Assembly: GCA_016934095.1 (NCBI GenBank)
Contig: JAFGTO010000457.1
Span: 1 to 11,255 of the forward strand
Reading direction: 5' to 3'
Origin: Candidatus Glassiibacteriota bacterium
GTDB lineage: Bacteria > Gemmatimonadota > Glassbacteria > GWA2-58-10
Length of the DNA stretch: 11,255 nucleotides
The stretch's first letter is position 1; each line of letters begins with the position of its first letter. Under the pieces are notes generated by a model. That model saw nothing but the letters and a program-made list of their open reading frames with translations, was not told the DNA's origin and did no database searches. Shown here in pieces: positions 7,510 to 11,255 of the stretch. Made by a program: the position numbers and the translations under genes.

Positions 7510-9516
7510 ATGAAAAAGCACCAGGGCTATATCTGGCCGCAATTTTGGTTGCTGGCCTGGATCTGGATTTCCACTGCGGTGTCATTTACGGGCTGGCCCT
7601 GGGCCTGGGGCCTGATCCCCCTGGGACCGGGTGAAGGTGCCTGGCGGCTGGCGGCAGGGCTGGTCTGCACGGCGGTACTTCTGGCACGGGAAACCGGCGA
7701 GCGGCTTTTACTGCAGCTAAAAGAAAAATTGCCGCTGATTGGGTGGGGCAAGAAACCAAGATATGTAAAGGCTTTAGTCTGGGGTCTTCTCTGGCTGACA
7801 GCGGTTTTCCTCGCCTGGTCTTTCCGCTCGAGAAACCATTTCATGGGCGATGGCTTTTCACTTATCGGCAGTGTCGCCAAGCCTTTTTACCTCTACGGAA
7901 ATGAGCCTCTCGATTTTTTTCTCCACCAGTCTTTCTATCGCCTGCTGGCCGCAGCAGGACTGGGCGACGGCCAGCAGGCTTATGCGGTTTTGCACTGCCT
8001 GCTCTTTCCCTTCTTTCTCCTGGCCTGCTGGAAAATAGCGGTCAGGGTGGACAGCCGCGGCGCCGGGCGGCCGGCACTCTGGCTGCTCTTTGTCTCTACC
8101 TCGGCCCTTCAGCTTTTCTGCGGATACGTGGAAAGCTACACCGTGGTCCAGTTATGGCTGGCCGTTTACCTGCTTTACGGGATCAGGGAGCTGCAGACCG
8201 GGAAGTCGCGGTGCCCCTGGCTGCCGAGCGCAATTTTTTTACTGGCTGCAGCCACCCACGCCAGCGCAGCCGCACTTTTCCCCTCGCTCCTGTTCCTCTG
8301 GCTCGAAAAAGTCCGCTTCTTGAGAAGCTCCCGCGCCTACGGCAGCCTGCTGGTCATTGCTGTCAGCGGCCTGCTGCTGGCTGCGGTCCTGTTCAAGACA
8401 GGCACTGCTTCGCTCGTCCCGCTGGCGGGCCGGATCGATGGGAGCGATTACCCGTACAGGCTCTTCGAGATCACGCACCTGTGGGACAAGTTCAATTTCC
8501 TGATGCTCATCTGCCTGCCTGCAGTGATCGCTATACCCCTGATCCTGGCAAGGCTGTGGACAGTAAAACAGGCCGGAAGTCCCGCCTTTTTCTTCGTTTT
8601 CTGGTGTGCAGCAGGCTGTGCTTTCTTTTCGGCGGTCTATAACCCGGATTTGGGGGTCCGCGACTGGGACCTCCTGAGCCTTCCCGCTTTGCCCCTGGCG
8701 GTATTCAGCGGTATGGGCCTGGTCCTGTTATGGCCGGCGGACAGCTTCCCGAAGTCCTTTCTCGCGGCCCTGTCCCTGACTGTCCTGGTGCATTCGCTCG
8801 CCTGGGTCTGGGTAAACTCCGACCTGGACCGGGGAATAAGATTCCTCGACCGGGTGCGGCTGGCCTATTTTCACCGGGGCTCCGACCGGGTCCAATTGGG
8901 TTTTCAGTTGTCTGAGATGGGATACTACCGGGAGGCCAACAGGCAATACTGCCTGACCAGGGGAGAAAAATGGAGACCCCGGGCGGATTTCAACCTGGGG
9001 ACTAATTTCCTCGAGCTCGAGATGCCGGACAGCACGCTGTATTATTACCGGAATTATTTCGAGAAAGAAATGAATCTGGAGGCGGTGCAACAGGCCTACG
9101 CAGACCTGGCAGTTGCCTATGATATGCTCGGCCGCCCCGACAGCGCTGCCGTACTTTTCTTGAATATGAAGGAAGCCGGGCTCGAGCCCGAAGGGAAACA
9201 ACTGCTCTGGTACCTCAATAAAATGGCCCTGCTGGCAGACCGGTATTATAACCATGAATTTATAAAAAATTCCGGGGATCTTGACCTGTTGGTGTTTTTC
9301 CTCCGCTTCTATACTCTGGCCCGGGACGAGAAAAAGCTCGATGAGACCTACAGGTTTTCCCTGACCAGGCATTTCTCAAAAGATGACTGGCTGCGGCTGA
9401 TTGCTTTCGCAAAGGTCTGCGGCCATCAGGAATACCTGGAGAAGATCAATGAGGCGATGTTGCAGCAGCATCCCGGCCTGGAGGGGAAGGGACCATCCGG
9501 CTCGGACCGGGATTAG
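7510..9516 (+). CDS. Polytopic membrane protein with TPR-like C-terminal domain, GT-C-like
   Basis: A 668-residue protein that I cannot assign to a named family. About residues 8-435 are hydrophobic, with roughly ten to twelve membrane helices. The loop after the third or fourth helix has NHFMGDGFSL (Asp114), where GT-C enzymes usually carry their acidic motif, followed by a Tyr/Phe-rich amphipathic stretch. Other striking segments are CGYVESY (204-210), an ATHASAAALFPSLLF helix, and NPDLGVRDWDLLS (378-390). This layout suggests a GT-C-like sugar transferase or lipid-linked sugar handler, but that is inference. From Asp438 onward it is soluble and helical: two TPR-like units around Pro506 and Pro543 are spaced 37 residues apart, and the segment from Pro543 to about 655 is homologous to the two C-terminal modules of the preceding gene. 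It begins at ATG with AGGGA nine bases upstream and ends 52 bases from the convergent lipoprotein gene. Confidence 0.7.
   Translation: MKKHQGYIWPQFWLLAWIWISTAVSFTGWPWAWGLIPLGPGEGAWRLAAGLVCTAVLLARETGERLLLQLKEKLPLIGWGKKPRYVKALVWGLLWLTAVFLAWSFRSRNHFMGDGFSLIGSVAKPFYLYGNEPLDFFLHQSFYRLLAAAGLGDGQQAYAVLHCLLFPFFLLACWKIAVRVDSRGAGRPALWLLFVSTSALQLFCGYVESYTVVQLWLAVYLLYGIRELQTGKSRCPWLPSAIFLLAAATHASAAALFPSLLFLWLEKVRFLRSSRAYGSLLVIAVSGLLLAAVLFKTGTASLVPLAGRIDGSDYPYRLFEITHLWDKFNFLMLICLPAVIAIPLILARLWTVKQAGSPAFFFVFWCAAGCAFFSAVYNPDLGVRDWDLLSLPALPLAVFSGMGLVLLWPADSFPKSFLAALSLTVLVHSLAWVWVNSDLDRGIRFLDRVRLAYFHRGSDRVQLGFQLSEMGYYREANRQYCLTRGEKWRPRADFNLGTNFLELEMPDSTLYYYRNYFEKEMNLEAVQQAYADLAVAYDMLGRPDSAAVLFLNMKEAGLEPEGKQLLWYLNKMALLADRYYNHEFIKNSGDLDLLVFFLRFYTLARDEKKLDETYRFSLTRHFSKDDWLRLIAFAKVCGHQEYLEKINEAMLQQHPGLEGKGPSGSDRD
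9136..9471 (+). repeat. C-terminal module, copy C (in the second membrane protein)
   Basis: Residues 543 to about 654 carry the third copy of the module found twice in the upstream GT-C protein: PDSAAV, then AGL at positions 14-16, LLW at 23-25, and LLVFFLRFY shortly before residue 602, which is Thr where the other copies have Trp. The Pro-to-that-position distance is 59 residues here against 58 in both other copies. Just before Pro543, LAVAYDMLGR matches LAGYYDITGF before copy B. This is protein-level homology seen by eye. The outer boundary is approximate. Confidence 0.6.
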
Positions 9517-9552
9517 CCCGACCCCGCCTTGCTGAGGGGGGCCGGGGCGGGC
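9516..9552. terminator. GC-rich hairpin between convergent genes
   Basis: GCCCG (9516-9520) pairs with CGGGC (9548-9552) and, after a one-base bulge, CCCC (9522-9525) with GGGG (9544-9547). It lies between the convergent ends of the second membrane-protein gene and the lipoprotein gene. No T run follows on either strand, so it may be a 3' stabilising stem or a Rho-associated structure rather than a classic terminator. Confidence 0.4.
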
Positions 9553-9568
9553 AGCCGGGCATCCAGCC

Positions 9569-10036
9569 CTATTCTTCCTCGATATCCAGCAGGTCGATCC
9601 CCAGGGCCAGGGCCGTAGCTGTCATGATCGTCCAACTGCTGACCGAGGCGCCGGTAACCGCCTCCACAGGCAGCATCTGCGTCTCGATTATCCGCTCGGG
9701 GATTACTTTTATCGCCTCGGAATTAAGGCTGGTCGAATCGAGGAAAGTTATCGCATCCACCCGGCAGTCTTTCAGGCTGACCAGCACCGTGGCGCGCACG
9801 ATTATTTCCCCGTGCTCTTCTTCGTAGCTGCCCTCGAACACGCCATCGCAGGTGTCCAGTGTCGAATATTCCAGCAGGCTTTTCGGCCGGGATTTCAGGG
9901 TGTCGGCGGCGGTCTGCTCTTCCGGTACCGGAGCCCGGGCGGTATCGGCCGGGGCGGCGGAAGTGTCCGGCTGTTTCTCCCCGCAGGCCGGAGCCAGTAA
10001 GACCACAAAAAGAATGACTGTCAGGGTGCGAAGCAT
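9569..10036 (-). CDS. Lipoprotein with FMN-binding (NqrC/RnfG-type) domain
   Basis: A 155-residue small exported protein. Residues 1-17 are a hydrophobic signal peptide ending in LLAPAC, a near-lipobox with Cys18 as the probable lipid anchor (Ala at -3 is weaker than the usual Leu). Residues 19-58 form an Ala/Pro/Thr/Glu-rich linker. Residues 62-155 match the FMN-binding domain seen in NqrC, RnfG and small flavinylated lipoproteins: CDGVFEGSYEEEHGEIIV, then VRATVLVSLKDCRVDAI, IPERIIETQ (112-120) and EAVTGAS (125-131). In known relatives FMN is attached covalently by ApbE to the Thr of a DxxSGAT motif; here Asp is Glu and the acceptor Thr is Ser131, so flavinylation is uncertain. A partner electron-transfer gene or apbE is not in the window. 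I chose the ATG at 10036 because AAGGA (10043-10047) lies six bases upstream; an in-frame ATG at 10051 would add MKGKK and has no such site. Confidence 0.8.
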   Translation of the reverse strand: MLRTLTVILFVVLLAPACGEKQPDTSAAPADTARAPVPEEQTAADTLKSRPKSLLEYSTLDTCDGVFEGSYEEEHGEIIVRATVLVSLKDCRVDAITFLDSTSLNSEAIKVIPERIIETQMLPVEAVTGASVSSWTIMTATALALGIDLLDIEEE

Positions 10037-10051
10037 CTTTTTTCCTTTCAT

Positions 10052-10084
10052 ACCGGTTTTACATCAAAGATAAGAGAAACCGGT
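10052..10084. promoter_or_regulatory. Perfect inverted repeat upstream of the lipoprotein gene
   Basis: ACCGGTTT (10052-10059) is repeated in reverse complement as AAACCGGT (10077-10084), with a 17-base AT-rich spacer. It begins just upstream of the earlier possible ATG of the lipoprotein gene and lies in its 5' region. The centre-to-centre distance of 25 bases, a little over two helical turns, suits a dimeric DNA-binding regulator, or the repeat could form a leader hairpin. The regulator is unknown, and I could not define a clear -35/-10 pair here. Confidence 0.45.
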
Positions 10085-10107
10085 TCTTTTAGGACCAGGA
10101 AATAAAC

Positions 10108-10227
10108 AAATCCCCCTTGTTTTCCCCCTTTTTCCAAGGGGGAGCTTTCTCTTTCTGTCCAATCGTTTAAAGCTATATGAAGCAACATTTTAAACCCCCC
10201 TTTCGCAAAGGGGGGCAGGGGGGATTT
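10108..10227. repeat. MITE-like palindromic repeat element, 120 bp
   Basis: The element starts with AAATCCCCCTTG and ends with CAGGGGGGATTT, so its ends are near-perfect inverted repeats. Inside are two strong hairpins: CCCCCTT (10124-10130) with AAGGGGG (10136-10142), and CCCCCCTTT (10195-10203) with AAAGGGGGG (10207-10215) around a three-base loop. Between them is a roughly 50-base AT-rich centre. Repeats of this style (translating to SPLPPFAKGG-like peptides) are common intergenic elements in many bacteria and are often miscalled as short hypothetical proteins. No transposase frame is present, so if mobile it would rely on one encoded elsewhere. I found no clear target-site duplication. 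Confidence 0.75.
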
Positions 10228-10430
10228 CATGAAACACGATAAATTCAGAGTTTTTATCATCTTATGAATGATAGAAAATGTGTATCAGTGGATTACCGGC
10301 TCCGGGCAGCAGGTCCCCGGGTGTGAGCCGGCGCCTGGACCGTAAGAATTTGAAAGGCGGCTGCCAGGCTGTCAAGATAAAAATAATCCTGGATTAGGAC
10401 AGCGGGCGTTTCTCGCTGAGGCAGGTGGGC
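10228..10430. other. Intergenic region with two hairpins, no gene seen
   Basis: About 200 bases between the repeat element and the end of the epimerase-like gene. CCGGCTC (10296-10302) pairs perfectly with GAGCCGG (10325-10331), with an inner CGGG/CCCG stem. GCCTGG (10333-10338) pairs with CCAGGC (10364-10369) around a 25-base loop. They resemble a structured RNA, but I recognise no tRNA, riboswitch or other named RNA. Nothing in the region has coding character. Confidence 0.4.
10378..10399 (-). terminator. Weak possible terminator for the epimerase-like gene
   Basis: Read on the minus strand, TCCT and AGGA form a short four-pair stem followed by ATTATTTTTATC, placed about 30-50 bases past the stop codon of the epimerase-like gene. 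The stem is too short to be convincing alone, but the position and the T run fit. Confidence 0.25.
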
Positions 10431-11255
10431 CTAAGCCCCGGAGGGTGGGTCTTTACGGCGGAGAAAGCACTCCAGGGCGGGCTCCAGCTCCGGGTGGATG
10501 AAGCTGAAGCCGCTGGCCAGCAGCCTGGCCGGCTCGACCCGGGTGCTGGAAAGCAAGAGCTCCCCGGCCATAGGGCCGAGCACGGCTTTCAGCAGGAAGG
10601 ACGGCAGGTGGAAAAACGCCGGCCTGCCCAGTACCCGGGCCAGTACCCGGGTGAATTCCCTGTTCTGCACCGGGTGCGGACTCACCAGGTTGACCGGCCC
10701 GCTGATTTCGCCCGGGTACAGGCAGTGCGCGACCGCCCGCAGCACATCCCCGATGCCGATCCAGCTCATGTATTGTTCCCCGTGCCCGAACCTCCCGCCG
10801 AGTCCAACCCTGAAAGCGGGCAGCATGGCTGCCAGAGCTCCGCCGGACGGGCTCAGCACCATACCGATGCGCAGGCTCACCACCCGGATCCCGGCCGCTG
10901 CCGCCGCTGATGTGGCCTCTTCCCACTGTGAGCAGACCCCGGACAGGAAACTGCTGCCTGCAGGGCTGTCCTCGTTGAGCAGGCAGTCTCCCCGGTCTCC
11001 GTAATAGCCTGTCGCCGAGGCCGAGGCCAGCACCCCGGGCGGTGAATCCAGGCCGGCCAGGGCTTGCGCCAGCAGGGTGGTCCCCGCGGTGCGGCTGGCA
11101 AGGATCAGGTTTTTTTTCCTTCGGCTCCACCTGCCCGGGGCCAGCGGCTCACCGGCCAGGTGGACCACGGCATCCAGACCCTCCAGTGGCGCCCGGTCGA
11201 TGACCCCTGCCGCCGGGTCCCAGAACACGGCGGGTTCCCCGGGCCCGGGAGAGAC
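10431..11255 (-). CDS. TIGR01777/YfcH-type epimerase-like protein, partial at N-terminus
   Basis: An NAD(P)-dependent, SDR-like protein of the YfcH/TIGR01777 group, whose members resemble sugar-nucleotide epimerases and whose exact substrate is generally not known. The open frame runs from the stop at 10431 to the right edge with no stop, so the gene is cut there; the GTG at 11228 is only an in-frame codon, and the residues before it (PGEPAVFWDPAAG) match the family, so the true start, with the GxxGxxG nucleotide-binding loop, is beyond the window. Visible family segments are VVHLAGEPLA then RWSRRKKNLILASR, SASATGYYGDRGDCLLNED, VVSLRIGMVLSPSGGAL, MLPAFRVGLGGRFGHGEQYMS followed by WIGIGDV, GPVNLVSPHPVQNREFTRVL and a C-terminal FLLKAVLGPMAGELLLSS...RLLASGF segment of the DUF1731 type. 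It is transcribed toward the lipoprotein gene, with about 380 bases between them. Confidence 0.9.
   Translation of the reverse strand, partial: VSPGPGEPAVFWDPAAGVIDRAPLEGLDAVVHLAGEPLAPGRWSRRKKNLILASRTAGTTLLAQALAGLDSPPGVLASASATGYYGDRGDCLLNEDSPAGSSFLSGVCSQWEEATSAAAAAGIRVVSLRIGMVLSPSGGALAAMLPAFRVGLGGRFGHGEQYMSWIGIGDVLRAVAHCLYPGEISGPVNLVSPHPVQNREFTRVLARVLGRPAFFHLPSFLLKAVLGPMAGELLLSSTRVEPARLLASGFSFIHPELEPALECFLRRKDPPSGA

Noticed and set aside
8728..9372. A 214-residue minus-strand open frame opposite the second membrane protein
   Set aside because: Its length is explained by the GC-rich codon pattern of the sense gene, whose C-terminal module is shared with the neighbouring protein; it has no recognisable domain.
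10048..10260. A 70-residue minus-strand open frame with SPLPPFAKGG and SSPLEKGG segments
   Set aside because: It is the translation of the palindromic repeat element, a known source of false hypothetical proteins, and it has no separate gene evidence.
10290..10375. A tRNA or cobalamin riboswitch in the gap
   Set aside because: The stems do not give a cloverleaf, there is no TTCRA-type T loop, and no B12-box sequence is present.
10453..11130. A 225-residue minus-strand frame overlapping the epimerase-like gene
   Set aside because: The other frame on the same strand carries all the TIGR01777-type motifs; this one is rich in Pro/Arg/Gly with no motif.

Overview
This is a chromosomal bacterial window with seven protein-coding genes, one of them cut by the right edge. 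Coding sequence is moderately to strongly GC-rich from about position 3000 onward; the first 400 bases are clearly AT-richer. A lipoprotein signal, polytopic envelope glycosyltransferase-like proteins, a soluble hybrid histidine kinase and bare (SD-preceded) ATG/TTG starts all fit a Gram-negative-type bacterium. The long Ala/Arg/Gly-rich proteins and the C-rich palindromic repeat in the 10.1-10.2 kb gap would suit an uncultured candidate lineage (FCB-group-like), but no marker here fixes the taxonomy, so that is a guess.

Layout. 1-396: AT-rich leader with a good sigma70-type promoter (210-237) and no convincing gene. 397-3005: a two-gene signalling operon, an HDOD protein followed two bases later by a soluble PAS / histidine kinase / receiver hybrid kinase. 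3081-4805: glutamine-dependent NAD+ synthetase, followed by an intrinsic terminator at 4920-4956. 5022-9516: two large membrane proteins in tandem. The first has the N-terminal motif and C-terminal region of AftB-like GT-C glycosyltransferases; the second is a less familiar polytopic protein with a TPR-like tail. 9569-10036 (minus): a small lipoprotein with an FMN-binding domain. 10108-10227: a MITE-like palindromic repeat. 10431 to the right edge (minus): a TIGR01777/YfcH-type sugar-nucleotide epimerase-like protein, cut at its N-terminus.

How the genes fit together. The signalling pair looks like a self-contained regulatory unit whose output is unknown. NAD synthetase is housekeeping. The most unusual content is the 5022-9516 pair: the two proteins have different membrane halves but share a roughly 100-residue C-terminal module, present twice in the first protein and once in the second, with a conserved PDS...G(I/L)...W...LR(Y/F)Y pattern and almost constant spacing. 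This suggests the two proteins are evolutionarily linked and may act in one envelope-glycan process. The lipoprotein is also worth attention because its flavin-attachment-type motif is altered (EAVTGAS instead of the usual DxxSGAT).
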